From HGM04593 sp045646845 (GTDB lineage: Bacteria; Bacteroidota; Bacteroidia; Bacteroidales; Bacteroidaceae), in assembly GCA_045646845.1 (NCBI GenBank), contig JAZRLO010000014.1, positions 1-56,631 of the forward strand: 56,631 nucleotides of DNA. The letters run 5' to 3'. A program made the position numbers and the translations under genes. How positions within the stretch are numbered: the stretch's first letter is position 1; each line of letters opens with the position of its first letter. Under the pieces are notes generated by a model. The model was not told the DNA's origin. It was given only the letters and a program-made list of their open reading frames with translations, and searched no databases. This document shows, one piece after another, positions 1-9,841 of this stretch.

Positions 1-63
1 AAACGAGAAATGAGTTTGTTCGAAGATGTATTTGACAGTAGATGCACAAATAATGAAAACTAA
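1..63 (+). CDS. C-terminal end of an unidentified protein (partial)
   Basis: An open frame enters from the left edge and stops with TAA at 61-63, leaving the last 20 residues of a protein (ending SRCTNNEN). It lies 15 bp before the next start codon in the same orientation, so the two are probably co-transcribed. The fragment is too short to assign a family, and the reading frame itself is only supported by the open stretch and the close downstream gene. Confidence 0.4.
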   Translation, partial: KREMSLFEDVFDSRCTNNEN

Positions 64-78
64 AAGCGAGTTGGTATA

Positions 79-438
79 ATGAAACATTTAGTGCAAAAAA
101 TATACGAGTTTTTCTATGATAATCCGAGTTTAGAAAAACACAAAACATTGTCTGATTTCTTAGACACATTACCAGGGTTTCGAATAGAAGAAGATAATGG
201 AATATCTAGGATAGATATGAATTTGGCAAATTATGTTTCTTCTATTTGCAAACAAATGGCTAATGATATGTTATTGATTCCCGTCAAAACAAATCCTACA
301 TTCTGTCAACCTCATGTTTATTCCCCAATAGGAGAATCAAACATAGGCGACTATGCGGCATTCTGGAATGTCTGTCATTATTCAACACAATTTAAAGGTT
401 TATGCGAAGATAGTAAAAATATTATTGGTGTCCGATAA
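79..438 (+). CDS. Hypothetical protein, 119 aa
   Basis: This is a complete 119-residue open frame with no signal peptide or membrane segment. I do not recognise the family. It has a hydrophobic/aromatic N-terminal helix (KIYEFFYDNP) and a Cys/His-containing second half with CQPH near residues 76-79 and NVCHYS near 97-102, but the spacing does not fit a known zinc motif. The base composition is clearly more AT-rich than the carB-purF block next door, which suggests a horizontally acquired segment whose main part lies left of the window. It follows another open frame by 15 bp and ends well before the bidirectional terminator at 558-595. Confidence 0.6.
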   Translation: MKHLVQKIYEFFYDNPSLEKHKTLSDFLDTLPGFRIEEDNGISRIDMNLANYVSSICKQMANDMLLIPVKTNPTFCQPHVYSPIGESNIGDYAAFWNVCHYSTQFKGLCEDSKNIIGVR

Positions 439-557
439 ATTTATTTAATGTTTAACCAGTCCCTAATTTTGATGGGACACTAATGGATATATCAAACAAA
501 AAAACGACTTATTTATTCGTTATAGCAAATAAAACATGGTGAAGTAACTACTATATA

Positions 558-595
558 ACGCAAAGACAGCACCGCGCGCGGTGCTGTCTTTGCGT
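558..595. terminator. Perfect 38-bp palindromic terminator between convergent genes
   Basis: The two 19-base arms are exact reverse complements (ACGCAAAGACAGCACCGCG and its complement) with no spacer, so the RNA hairpin would close with a GCGC turn. It is flanked by TTATAAATT on one side and AT-rich sequence on the other. It sits between the rightward unknown gene and the leftward carB, where a shared bidirectional terminator is expected. Confidence 0.85.
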
Positions 596-614
596 TTATA
601 AATTCTTATTTCAA

Positions 615-3600
615 TTACTTGAACTCGTCCCAGCTCTTCACGGGAAGTTCCTTAACGTCGATCTTGCAGAAGGCGCGGATGAATGCGCTTGCAAGGCGGG
701 CGTTAGTGATGAGCGGAATGTTGTGGTCGATAGCCGCACGGCGTATGCGGTAACCATTGGTAAGTTCGCGCTTGGTGTGGTTCTTCGGGATGTTGATGAT
801 AAGGTCGAAACGGTGGTCGGCAATCATCTGCATCACATTGTTCTCGGCCGATGGGTCTTCGTCGGGCCACATTACGGGAGTAGCCTTTATGCCATGCTCG
901 TTGAGGAACTTGGCTGTGCCCGATGTAGCGAAGATGTTGTACCCCTTCTGTGCAAGGACTGCTGTAGGTTCAAGCAAGTCAACCTTTGACTTTGCTGCGC
1001 CTGAAGATACCATTACGTTCTTTTCGGGAACGCTGTAGCCTACTGAAATCATTGCATTGAGCAATGCCTCCTCAAAGTCGTCACCTATGCAGCCTACCTC
1101 ACCGGTAGATGACATGTCAACGCCCAGTACGGGGTCGGCCTGGTGCAGGCGGCTGAACGAGAACTGCGATGCCTTAACGCCAATCCAGTCGATGTCGAAT
1201 GCCGACTTGTCGGGCTGGCTGTAGGGTGCGCCGAGCATAATGCGTGTTGCAGTCTCGATGAAGTTGCGCTTCAGAACCTTTGAAACGAACGGGAACGAGC
1301 GCGATGCACGCAGGTTACACTCGATAACCTTGACCTCGTTGTTCTTCGCCAGGAACTGTATGTTGAAAGGACCTGAAATGTTCAGTTCCTTGGCAATGCG
1401 GCGGCTGATCTTCTTTATGCGGCGTGCGGTCTCAAAGTAGATCTTCTGAGCCGGGAATACCAGTGTTGCGTCACCCGAGTGAACGCCGGCGAACTCAACG
1501 TGTTCAGAGATAGCATACTCCACAACCTCACCGTTCTGTGCCACAGCGTCGAACTCTATCTCCTTGGTCTCCATCATGAACTGTGAAACAACCACGGGGA
1601 ACTCCTTTGACACCTCAGCAGCCATTTTCAGGAACTCCTGCAACTCCTCTTCGTTGTAGCAGACATTCATGGCTGCACCTGAAAGCACGTACGACGGGCG
1701 CACCAGCACCGGATAGCCAACTTTATCTACAAACTCCTTCATATCCTCGATGCTTGTAAGCTCCTTCCATGCAGGCTGGACGATGCCGAGCTGGTCGAGC
1801 ATTGCAGAGAACTTGTGACGGTTCTCGGCACGGTCGATTGAGAGCGGCGATGTACCCAGGATGGGCACTGACTGACGGTGCAGCTTCATCGCGAGGTTGT
1901 TAGGTATCTGTCCGCCCACAGAGACAATCACACCGCCCGGCTGCTCAAGGTCAATCACGTCGAGCACGCGCTCAAACGAGAGCACGTCGAAGTAGAGACG
2001 GTCGCACATGTCGTAGTCGGTTGACACGGTCTCGGGGTTATAGTTAATCATAATTGACTTGTAGCCGAGCTTGCGTGCTGTCTGCACTGCATTCACAGAA
2101 CACCAGTCGAACTCAACCGACGAACCGATGCGGTAAGCACCCGAGCCGAGCACTACAACCGACTTGTCGGTCTTGTAGTAGTTCACATCGTAGCCCTTGG
2201 CACCGTATGTCATGTACAGGTAGTTTGTCAGTTCGGGATGCTCCGAAGCCACAGTGTTGATGCGCTTAACTGCAGGAACGATACCCAGTTCCTTACGGCG
2301 CGCACGCACAGCAAGGTTGCCACTCTCCATGTTCTTCTGCTCTTTGAGCACGAAGCGCGAAATCTGGAAATCTGAGAATCCGAGCTCCTTGGCACGGCGC
2401 AGAACCTCCTCGGGCAACTCTTCGAGCGTGTTGTAGCCCTCGAGCACCTTCTTGTAGTCAACTATATTCTTGAGCTTGCCCAGGAACCATGGGTCAATCT
2501 TTGTAAGTTCACTGATGCGCTCAACGGTGTAGCCCTCCTCGAGTGCCGAAGCTATTGAGAAGACGCGCATGTCGGTGGGGTTGGCAAGTTCCTCATCAAG
2601 GTTGTCGAAGTGAGTGTGCTCGTTACCCACGAAGCCGTGCATGCCCTGACCAATCATACGGAGTCCCTTCTGGATAACCTCCTCGAAGCTACGGCCGATA
2701 GACATGATTTCGCCAACCGACTTCATGCTTGAACCAATCTGGCGTGACACTCCTGCGAACTTTGTCAAGTCCCAACGTGGAATCTTACAGATAAGGTAGT
2801 CGAGTTCGGGAGCCTTGTACGCACTGTTTGGTGTGCCCATCTCGCCAATCTCGTCGAGTGTGTAGCCAAGAGCTATCTTCGCTGCCACGAAAGCCAAGGG
2901 GTAACCTGTGGCCTTTGAAGCAAGGGCCGATGAACGGCTCAGACGAGCATTCACCTCAATCACGCGATAGTCGTTGGTCTCGGCATTGAATGCATACTGT
3001 ATGTTACACTCACCAACGATACCCAAGTGACGGATTGCCTTTACAGAGATTTCCTGCATGAACTTTACCTGCTCGGGTGTGAGTGAGCATGTAGGAGCAA
3101 CAACGATTGACTCACCGGTGTGGATGCCGAGCGGGTCGAAGTTCTCCATGCTTGCAACGGGGAAGCAGTGGTCGGTGGCATCGCGGGTAACCTCGAACTC
3201 AATTTCCTTCCAACCTTTCAAAGACTCCTCAACGAGAATCTGGTTAGAGAAGGTGAACGCGCTCTCGGCCAACTCCTTGAAGCTCTCCTCGTCGCGGCAG
3301 ATACCGCTGCCCAAGCCACCAAGAGCGTAAGCCGAACGTACCATTACGGGGAAACCAATCTTGTGTGCAGCGGCAAGAGCATCCTCCATTGTCTCAACGG
3401 CCTGGCTAACAGGAGTCTTCATTGGAATCTCGTCGAGTTTCTTCACAAAGAGGTCGCGGTCCTCGGTGTACATGATAGCCTCTACCGATGTACCGAGCAC
3501 CTTCACACCGTACTTCTCCAGAATACCCTTCTGGTAAAGCTCGGTACCGCAGTTCAACGCGGTCTGTCCGCCGAACGCAAGCAGGATGCCGTCGGGACGC

Positions 3601-3836
3601 TCCTTTTTTATAATCTCCTCTACGTTATGTATATCCACAGGAAGGAAATATACCTTGTCGGCAATACCTTCAGAAGTCTGGATAGTCGCCACGTTAGGGT
3701 TGATGAGCACCGACTCTATACCCTCCTCGCGGAGTGCCTTCAGAGCCTGTGAACCCGAGTAGTCGAACTCACCTGCCTGACCGATGCGCAACGCACCCGA
3801 ACCAAGCAACAACACCTTTTTCAGTTTCTCTTTCAT
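615..3836 (-). CDS. carB: Carbamoyl-phosphate synthase large subunit
   Basis: The 1073-residue product matches the full length of CarB, which makes carbamoyl phosphate from ammonia, bicarbonate and two ATP for pyrimidine and arginine synthesis in the cytoplasm. Two homologous ATP-grasp halves are visible: the first begins with the GQAGEFDYSGSQA segment near residue 20, and the second with LGSGAYRIGSSVEFDW near residue 560. The last roughly 135 residues look like the MGS-type allosteric domain. The gene lies 24 bp downstream of a purF-type gene on the same strand and is probably co-transcribed with it. The small glutaminase subunit gene carA is usually adjacent but is absent from the window. 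The gene ends 20 bp before the palindromic terminator at 558-595. Confidence 0.97.
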   Translation of the reverse strand: MKEKLKKVLLLGSGALRIGQAGEFDYSGSQALKALREEGIESVLINPNVATIQTSEGIADKVYFLPVDIHNVEEIIKKERPDGILLAFGGQTALNCGTELYQKGILEKYGVKVLGTSVEAIMYTEDRDLFVKKLDEIPMKTPVSQAVETMEDALAAAHKIGFPVMVRSAYALGGLGSGICRDEESFKELAESAFTFSNQILVEESLKGWKEIEFEVTRDATDHCFPVASMENFDPLGIHTGESIVVAPTCSLTPEQVKFMQEISVKAIRHLGIVGECNIQYAFNAETNDYRVIEVNARLSRSSALASKATGYPLAFVAAKIALGYTLDEIGEMGTPNSAYKAPELDYLICKIPRWDLTKFAGVSRQIGSSMKSVGEIMSIGRSFEEVIQKGLRMIGQGMHGFVGNEHTHFDNLDEELANPTDMRVFSIASALEEGYTVERISELTKIDPWFLGKLKNIVDYKKVLEGYNTLEELPEEVLRRAKELGFSDFQISRFVLKEQKNMESGNLAVRARRKELGIVPAVKRINTVASEHPELTNYLYMTYGAKGYDVNYYKTDKSVVVLGSGAYRIGSSVEFDWCSVNAVQTARKLGYKSIMINYNPETVSTDYDMCDRLYFDVLSFERVLDVIDLEQPGGVIVSVGGQIPNNLAMKLHRQSVPILGTSPLSIDRAENRHKFSAMLDQLGIVQPAWKELTSIEDMKEFVDKVGYPVLVRPSYVLSGAAMNVCYNEEELQEFLKMAAEVSKEFPVVVSQFMMETKEIEFDAVAQNGEVVEYAISEHVEFAGVHSGDATLVFPAQKIYFETARRIKKISRRIAKELNISGPFNIQFLAKNNEVKVIECNLRASRSFPFVSKVLKRNFIETATRIMLGAPYSQPDKSAFDIDWIGVKASQFSFSRLHQADPVLGVDMSSTGEVGCIGDDFEEALLNAMISVGYSVPEKNVMVSSGAAKSKVDLLEPTAVLAQKGYNIFATSGTAKFLNEHGIKATPVMWPDEDPSAENNVMQMIADHRFDLIINIPKNHTKRELTNGYRIRRAAIDHNIPLITNARLASAFIRAFCKIDVKELPVKSWDEFK

Positions 3837-3860
3837 AGCTATAATTGTATATTTTGTTCT

Positions 3861-5741
3861 TTACTTTTTAAGATACTTCTCATAGTGATACACGAACGCC
3901 TCGTTCACCAGACGGTTACCGCCCGGTGTCGGGTAGTTGCCGCTGAAATACCAGTCGCCCAAGTGGTTGGGACACGCACTGTGCAGACCCTCCAGGCTCT
4001 GGAATACCAGTTCCAGTTCTGCCTTAAGGTCAACAGGCTTCAACAGGTCAGCAATCTTACGCGAAATCTCATCGGCAGTGAAGGGGTGATATATTGCACG
4101 TGTGCAGTTCACCTGCTCCGCATCGGGCTTCTTCAGCTCCTCGAGACAAGCACGGTAAGTCTCATCTATTAGCGACTGTTTGCCGTTCTCGTACAACAGC
4201 TCCAGAGCGGCCTTGAACGCAACGAAGTGGTCGAACTTCTCCATGTCGATGCCGTAATAGTCCGGGTAACGGATCTGCGGGCTCGAAGAGACAACCACAA
4301 TCTTTTTCGGCTCAAGACGGTCGAGAATGTTCAGAATGTTCTGCTTCAAAGTCGTACCGCGCACAATGCTGTCGTCAATAACAACAAGGTTGTCAACCTT
4401 GGGTTTTATAGTATCATATGTGATGTCATATACATAAGAGGCAAGGTCGTTGCGTTTGTCGGTCGTAGAGATGAACGTACGCATCTTGATGTCCTTGTTC
4501 GCAACCTTCTCCTGACGCACCTTCTTGGTGACAAGAGTGTTCAGTTCCTCGGCAGTAAACTGCTTGCCGGAATTTATCTCCTTCACCTTCCACTCGTCAA
4601 GATACTCCTGCATACCCTCCACCATACCATAGAAAGCCATCTCGGCAGTGTTGGGAATGAACGAGAAGACAGTGTTGTCGAGGTCGTAGTTGATTGCCTT
4701 CAGAATCTGCTCCTTAAGGTTAGAACCGAGAAGTTTTCTCTCCTTATATATATCGCCGTCGTTTCCGCGGCTGAAGTAAATGCGTTCGAAAGAACAGGGC
4801 AAGAACGCCTTCTGCGGTGTAATCTGCTCAATGCGCAGTTCGCCGCGCTTGTTCACGATGAGAGCCTCACCCGGGTTCATCTCAATAACCTCCTCGGCCT
4901 TAAGGTTCATTGCAGTCTGCAAAGCTGCACGCTCGCTGGCAACAAGGAAAATCTCGTCGTTAGCATACCAGTATGCTGTGCGCACGCCCCACGGGTCACG
5001 CATCGCAAACATCTCGCCGCTGCCGGTAACACCGCAGAATACATAACCGCCGTCGAGCATCTCGGTCGATGTGCGCAGCACGTTGGCCATGTTCACGCGC
5101 TCCTCAATGGTATTGGTTATGTCCATACCCTCGCGACCCTCGTACTCGCAATCCCTGAAGATACGCTCAACCTCGCGGTCGAGACGGTGGCCCATAAGCT
5201 CGAGCATGATATATGTGTCGGCATACACGCGTGGATGCTGACCGTGTGAAACCAACTCCTGGAACACATCGTCAACATTGGTAATGTGGAAATTACCGCA
5301 CAACGCAAGGTTCTTTGCCCTCCAGTTGTTGCGGCGCAGGAAGGGATGCACATACTGCATGCCCGTCTTGCCAGTAGCCGAGTAACGCAGGTGACCCATG
5401 TAGAGTTCGCCAGCAAAACCGAAATGACGGTAAGCATAGTCAGCATCGTTCTTCTTCTCCTTTGGATGAGAAAGAACATCCTTGTTGGCGCAGTCAAACA
5501 CCTCTGATATCGCACCTGAACCCACTGCCCTTTCGCGGAACATGTAATCCTCGCCCGGAGAAGCCTTCAGCTTAACGCAAGCGATACCCGCACCCTGCTG
5601 GCCACGGTTATACTGTTTGTTCATCAACAGAAAGAGTTTGTTCATACCGTATGCCCAAGTACCGTACTTCTCCTGGAAATAGTTCAAAGGCTTACGCAGG
5701 CGAATCATCGCAACACCGCATTCATGTAATAGAGGTTCCAT
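3861..5741 (-). CDS. purF: Amidophosphoribosyltransferase-type protein (PurF family, long Bacteroidetes form)
   Basis: This 626-residue protein has an N-terminal class II (Ntn) glutamine amidotransferase domain. A short leader MEPLLHE precedes Cys8 in CGVAMI, so maturation by removal of the leader would expose the catalytic cysteine. The C-terminal phosphoribosyltransferase domain carries the PRPP loop VVIDDSIVRGTT near residue 450. The family reaction is PRPP plus glutamine to phosphoribosylamine, the first step of purine synthesis. The protein is longer than the classical PurF of about 470-505 residues, with an extra linker and C-terminal extension. From memory, a long form like this occurs next to car genes in Bacteroides. 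It may therefore be a paralogue with a modified role rather than the only PurF of the cell. It is the first gene of a two-gene unit with carB. Confidence 0.85.
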   Translation of the reverse strand: MEPLLHECGVAMIRLRKPLNYFQEKYGTWAYGMNKLFLLMNKQYNRGQQGAGIACVKLKASPGEDYMFRERAVGSGAISEVFDCANKDVLSHPKEKKNDADYAYRHFGFAGELYMGHLRYSATGKTGMQYVHPFLRRNNWRAKNLALCGNFHITNVDDVFQELVSHGQHPRVYADTYIMLELMGHRLDREVERIFRDCEYEGREGMDITNTIEERVNMANVLRTSTEMLDGGYVFCGVTGSGEMFAMRDPWGVRTAYWYANDEIFLVASERAALQTAMNLKAEEVIEMNPGEALIVNKRGELRIEQITPQKAFLPCSFERIYFSRGNDGDIYKERKLLGSNLKEQILKAINYDLDNTVFSFIPNTAEMAFYGMVEGMQEYLDEWKVKEINSGKQFTAEELNTLVTKKVRQEKVANKDIKMRTFISTTDKRNDLASYVYDITYDTIKPKVDNLVVIDDSIVRGTTLKQNILNILDRLEPKKIVVVSSSPQIRYPDYYGIDMEKFDHFVAFKAALELLYENGKQSLIDETYRACLEELKKPDAEQVNCTRAIYHPFTADEISRKIADLLKPVDLKAELELVFQSLEGLHSACPNHLGDWYFSGNYPTPGGNRLVNEAFVYHYEKYLKK

Positions 5742-6035
5742 AATTTCTATAATAATATTCCGCTAATATACAAAAAAAGTCGTTCCAAACGAAACGACAG
5801 CAATAAAACTAAAAAAATAAATATCAATAACGAAACAAGAGGGGGCAAAATTGACAACGGAACATTTTTTATAGTCCGCAGCCATAGTGCAGTTATACCC
5901 CTTACGTTTCATATTGATATCCGTTTAGTACTTAAAAACCAAATTCAGCGCGAAGATAATAAAAATTTATCAACACACGTACAAGAGAAAGGGGAAAAAC
6001 GAACAATAAATATCAAAAAAAATACCGACTACATT
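5742..6035. other. Intergenic region without a recognised gene
   Basis: This 294-bp AT-rich stretch separates the purF start from the 3' end of the response regulator gene. The only structure I see is a small inverted repeat, GTCGTT at 5779-5784 and AACGAC at 5793-5798, about 40 bp upstream of purF, where a promoter or operator for purF-carB would be expected. I could not place a convincing -33/-7 pair. Confidence 0.4.
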
Positions 6036-6752
6036 TTATTTATCCACTAACATCGTATTCAAATACTCACGGAATGCATCTTTATATATTTCACCAATAG
6101 GAAAACTTGCGCCCGATTTTGTAATTATCCGATTTCGTTCTACCTCACGTATCATCTTGCAATTGACTATATATGAACGATGAATGCGGATAAAATAGTT
6201 TGGTAAACACTCTTCTATCTTTTTAATAGACAAAAGGGTGATAATAGGCTTTGTTTCTCCATTTATCCATACCTTAAGATATTCACTCATTCCTTCAATA
6301 TATTGTATTTGAGAAATATCAACTCTGACAACACGGCGGTCGGACTTTAAAAAAATCATATCCTGCAACTGGTCGTGTTGCGGAAATGAAGCGTACATTC
6401 TGTCCTTTAATTTTATTGCCGCTTTTTGAAATTCATGCAGACTAAAGGGTTTTAACAAATAATCGACAGCATTGACACGGAAGCCCTCAATGGCATATTC
6501 GGAGTAAGCCGTAGTAAAAACAACTAAAGGAGGATTTACAAACGATTTTACAAAATCCACCCCATTGAGGTCGGGCATATTTATATCACAAAAAACAGCA
6601 TCAACTGTTTTATCATCCATTAACTCCAAAGCCTCCACAGCACTGCTACACGCAGCAATAAGTTCCAAGAATGGAACTCTGTTTACATAATCAACCAGTT
6701 GTCTAAGAGCCAATGGCTCATCATCAATTACAACACAACGTATTTTCATCAT
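6036..6752 (-). CDS. LytTR-family response regulator
   Basis: This 238-residue cytoplasmic regulator has a receiver domain (residues 1-125) with the acidic pair D10/D11 in VIDDEP, the phospho-acceptor D56 in CDINMPD, and a lysine in LLKPFS. A C-terminal LytTR DNA-binding domain follows (about 135-238), with features such as RVDISQIQYIEG and the FIRIHRSYIVN motif. It accepts phosphate from the sensor kinase encoded immediately upstream: the kinase stop and the regulator start overlap at base 6752, so the two are translationally coupled. Because the pair lies in one operon with two surface-protein genes, it may control that operon, but no binding site could be identified. Confidence 0.93.
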   Translation of the reverse strand: MMKIRCVVIDDEPLALRQLVDYVNRVPFLELIAACSSAVEALELMDDKTVDAVFCDINMPDLNGVDFVKSFVNPPLVVFTTAYSEYAIEGFRVNAVDYLLKPFSLHEFQKAAIKLKDRMYASFPQHDQLQDMIFLKSDRRVVRVDISQIQYIEGMSEYLKVWINGETKPIITLLSIKKIEECLPNYFIRIHRSYIVNCKMIREVERNRIITKSGASFPIGEIYKDAFREYLNTMLVDK

Positions 6753-7885
6753 TATTTTAGCGGAACAATAAGTTTAACACTATAAATATCTGTATTATCA
6801 GTAACGAAGAGATTGTACTTACTACCATACAGCAAATCCAAGCGTTTACGGACATTCACAAGCCCTATACCGGTTTTCTCTTCATTCGATGTATTGACTT
6901 TTGAATTACTACATATGAATTGCAATTTCTTTTCGCATATAATAATTTTTACACAGACAAATGAGTTATGCCGATAGCTTATACCATGTTTAAAAGCATT
7001 TTCAATGAATGTAATCAAAATCATCGGAGGTATCCGACAATCCGGAACATTTTCAGGAATTTCAACATCTACACGAACAGCATCCGTATAACGTAACTGC
7101 ATAAGCGTTATATAATGCCTTATAAATTCCAATTCGTGAGAAAGAGGAACATCTTGTTTATTCTCTTCATATAGCACGAAACGCATCATCTTTGCAAGTT
7201 CACGAATTGCTTTTTGGGCCTGTTCGGGGGCAACATCAACAAGAGAATGAATATTATTTAGAGTATTCATGAAAAAATGTGGATTTATTTGACATCGCAA
7301 AGACTCCAACTGATGTTCAAGATTCTGTTTCTCCAATTCAGACAATCTTGCACGAATACTACGCCCACGAAAATACCCTTTGATACCGAAATTCGCACCG
7401 AACATAAAGACAAGCATTATAATAGACATAAAATTGCGTTGCCCCACAATCCTTTGCCTATCCGGTTGCGGTGGAGATGGAGGATGCCTCATAAAGCCAC
7501 CGGTTGTCACCTCCTGTTGCCGGTTTAAAAGAGCCACATCGTTTTGCCTTATATGTTCGTCATTGCCTATTCTTTCGGGTTTGATCTTGTGTACACAGAT
7601 TGTCATCAGTAATAAGATCATGGTAGAAATAAAAAAATACAGGAGTCTTTTACGTTTATGGAACAACAATGGTGCCAATAGAAAATTATGGATAATAAAC
7701 AGAACAAGGTAAAAACTCAAAATCCGCCATATAACAAAAACCTCTGTCCAATCGAACGGCATCCCCGAAGTGTGAACCATACGCTCATATGACACCAAGA
7801 GTGGAGCAAAAAACAGCATTCCCCACACGGTAAGATATACAATATTCTCCCAACGGGATTGTTTTGTAATATGTTGATATTTCAT
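6752..7885 (-). CDS. LytS/YehU-type sensor histidine kinase
   Basis: This 377-residue membrane kinase has four hydrophobic segments, about residues 14-33, 48-72, 80-98 and 151-169, with a Pro/Gln-rich loop (residues 104-148) between the third and fourth. A coiled linker leads to the His_kinase domain with the phospho-acceptor H203 in CQINPHFFMN. The ATP-binding part shows the N-box NAFKHG and the glycine box GIGLVNVRKRL. It belongs to the short family without a PAS or large sensor domain, so the stimulus is likely sensed in or near the membrane. It is followed without a gap by its LytTR regulator and preceded by the beta-helix surface protein with a 15-bp gap, which implies a common transcript. 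Confidence 0.93.
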   Translation of the reverse strand: MKYQHITKQSRWENIVYLTVWGMLFFAPLLVSYERMVHTSGMPFDWTEVFVIWRILSFYLVLFIIHNFLLAPLLFHKRKRLLYFFISTMILLLMTICVHKIKPERIGNDEHIRQNDVALLNRQQEVTTGGFMRHPPSPPQPDRQRIVGQRNFMSIIMLVFMFGANFGIKGYFRGRSIRARLSELEKQNLEHQLESLRCQINPHFFMNTLNNIHSLVDVAPEQAQKAIRELAKMMRFVLYEENKQDVPLSHELEFIRHYITLMQLRYTDAVRVDVEIPENVPDCRIPPMILITFIENAFKHGISYRHNSFVCVKIIICEKKLQFICSNSKVNTSNEEKTGIGLVNVRKRLDLLYGSKYNLFVTDNTDIYSVKLIVPLK

Positions 7886-7900
7886 TTTAACGACGAATAA

Positions 7901-9841
7901 TCAATTCCACCCGGGTCTCCCTCCACCTCCACCAGTTCCACCGCTGTATGACGAAAGTGTAACAGAAGAACCACCACTGACAACAGCTTCCACGAATCCA
8001 TTCCCATTGAATATTTCTGTTCCGCCATTTACTGTAATGCCAGACTTGAGCGTGGGTTTTGAAGTTCCCGAAACGACAAGTGTGCTTCCACCACTTGCCG
8101 GTGTACAGAAAGCAATTGTCTCGTTACCAAAAGTCATGGCGTACCATGTATTCCTGTTCCATGAAGAGGTTTGATAGCAGGTTTGAGTTAGACTGGAGCC
8201 ACTCTCCAAACCGCCGATAGCAATAATGGTACCACCTGTCACATAGAGTTTTTTCTGTTCTTCACTATTGGCATCAATAGCAACCTCGGGCTGTGAAGAA
8301 CCGACAGCATACACCACACCACCCTTTATGTAACAATTGCCATTGGAGTCGATTCCGTCGTTGCCGGTAGAACGCGCATACACCATTCCACCACTGATAC
8401 TTATGTCCCCGGTTCCCCCGGTTGAGGTTTCATAAGAAGCATTTATGGCATCATCCGTTGCATTTACTGTAATTTGTCCGCCTGTAATCTCTATCGAATG
8501 TTTACTTTCGACTCCCTCGCCACCGGCACCGGCAGTAGTAACGCTCACCACAGCACTGTCACTTATGAGAATTGCACCATCAACTTTAATACCTTTTGGA
8601 GAAGACTTATAATCACTGTCATAACGGTCGAGTTGCTGCGAGGACGTAACTGTTGACAGCACTCCACTTGAAGATGCAACCACAGCATTACCCGATGTGC
8701 TCACCATAACCACTCCACCTACAGCCGTAAAGATACCGTTTCCGCTAATGCCCTTACCGCCGGCACCACTGCTTGCCAAATTCAGCGCACCGCCACTGAT
8801 ATATATATCGCCATCTGCATCTATGCAAGATGCTGCCTTTGTCTTCATTTCCTCACTATCCCACACACCTCCACCTGATGTAGTAACAGCAATATCTCCA
8901 CCATAGACTTTTATTGCGCCTTCACTTTTGATACCTTTTGCAGCATCGGCTGTGACAGAAACATTGATAGTTCCACCATGAATATACATATTGCCACTAT
9001 CTTCATCTTCGTGGTCAACCGTTTCGCCTGTAGAAGAATCACCGTCAAGATCGCATTGGATACCATCATCACCCACACCGCTTATTGTAAGCAAACCACT
9101 TTCCATGAGAAAGTACTCATTGCACGAAATACCGTCACCAACCGCTTCATTTACGTTTAACGTAAGGTTTTTCACGGAGATATAGTCACCGCTCTTTATT
9201 GCATGTTTGGTATTACCCGTTACGTTCAAGACACCGTTACCTTGTATTTGCAATTGTCCCTTACTATATATACAACCTTTCTGCGAGCCACCCGAGGAAT
9301 CTGTCAATGAATTGACGGTTCCCCTCATTGCGCTCAACTGAATGCGTTTACCATTTGCGATTTCAAGTGCTGCTCCACTGGGGTTGGTCAACTCAAGACC
9401 TGCAAGTTTCACCGTACTTTTATATGCCCCTGAAAGGAAAAAACCGCCATCGGCAGTTGTTCCGCTCAGCGTATATGTAATTTCATCTCCATCAACAGCA
9501 TCGGTATTGGATTGGGTTATGTTTACATGCGCACCGTCCACTACAACATCAACAAACCGTGCCACATTACCAGGCACCTCAACCATAGCAACTTCTCCAT
9601 TATAACTTATGACAACATTATTATCTTGGACAGAGGCCTCATTAACGCTCATTGCATCTACATCAGCCAAAGTAAAACTCTTACCCATGACCACAAGCGT
9701 GTTGCCGTCGATAAATTCCATATCACCTGTGCGAGAAGCAGGAAATCTGTAAACAACATTGCCAACTTGCACATTAAATGTCTGACCAACAGCTGTAACT
9801 GCTAACAAAAAAGCCGCAAAACAAATATATACCTTTTTCAT
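7901..9841 (-). CDS. Secreted beta-helix protein, Cthe_2159-like carbohydrate-binding family
   Basis: The 646-residue product has a signal peptide (MKKVYICFAAFLLAVTAVGQ). A short domain beginning FNVQVGNVVYRF follows, and then a long repetitive region in which runs such as GDISVSGG, GDGISCNEYFLMESG and DGIQCDLDGD recur at roughly 20-25 residue steps. This pattern is typical of the calcium-binding right-handed beta-helix family named after Clostridium thermocellum Cthe_2159, which binds polygalacturonate and cellulose. The C-terminus is Gly-rich (GGTGGGGGRPGWN) rather than a clear sorting domain. The gene overlaps the preceding small surface-protein gene by 4 bp and precedes the kinase gene, so it is probably both product and possible sensory partner of the two-component system. 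Confidence 0.85.
   Translation of the reverse strand: MKKVYICFAAFLLAVTAVGQTFNVQVGNVVYRFPASRTGDMEFIDGNTLVVMGKSFTLADVDAMSVNEASVQDNNVVISYNGEVAMVEVPGNVARFVDVVVDGAHVNITQSNTDAVDGDEITYTLSGTTADGGFFLSGAYKSTVKLAGLELTNPSGAALEIANGKRIQLSAMRGTVNSLTDSSGGSQKGCIYSKGQLQIQGNGVLNVTGNTKHAIKSGDYISVKNLTLNVNEAVGDGISCNEYFLMESGLLTISGVGDDGIQCDLDGDSSTGETVDHEDEDSGNMYIHGGTINVSVTADAAKGIKSEGAIKVYGGDIAVTTSGGGVWDSEEMKTKAASCIDADGDIYISGGALNLASSGAGGKGISGNGIFTAVGGVVMVSTSGNAVVASSSGVLSTVTSSQQLDRYDSDYKSSPKGIKVDGAILISDSAVVSVTTAGAGGEGVESKHSIEITGGQITVNATDDAINASYETSTGGTGDISISGGMVYARSTGNDGIDSNGNCYIKGGVVYAVGSSQPEVAIDANSEEQKKLYVTGGTIIAIGGLESGSSLTQTCYQTSSWNRNTWYAMTFGNETIAFCTPASGGSTLVVSGTSKPTLKSGITVNGGTEIFNGNGFVEAVVSGGSSVTLSSYSGGTGGGGGRPGWN

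Noticed and set aside
3120..3752. 210-codon frame antisense to carB
   Set aside because: Shadow of the conserved ATP-grasp coding region; the sequence shows no known domain.
4227..5249. 340-codon open frame antisense to the purF-type gene
   Set aside because: It mirrors a well-conserved enzyme gene; no motif, signal or start context supports it, and long antisense frames are common in genes of this codon usage.
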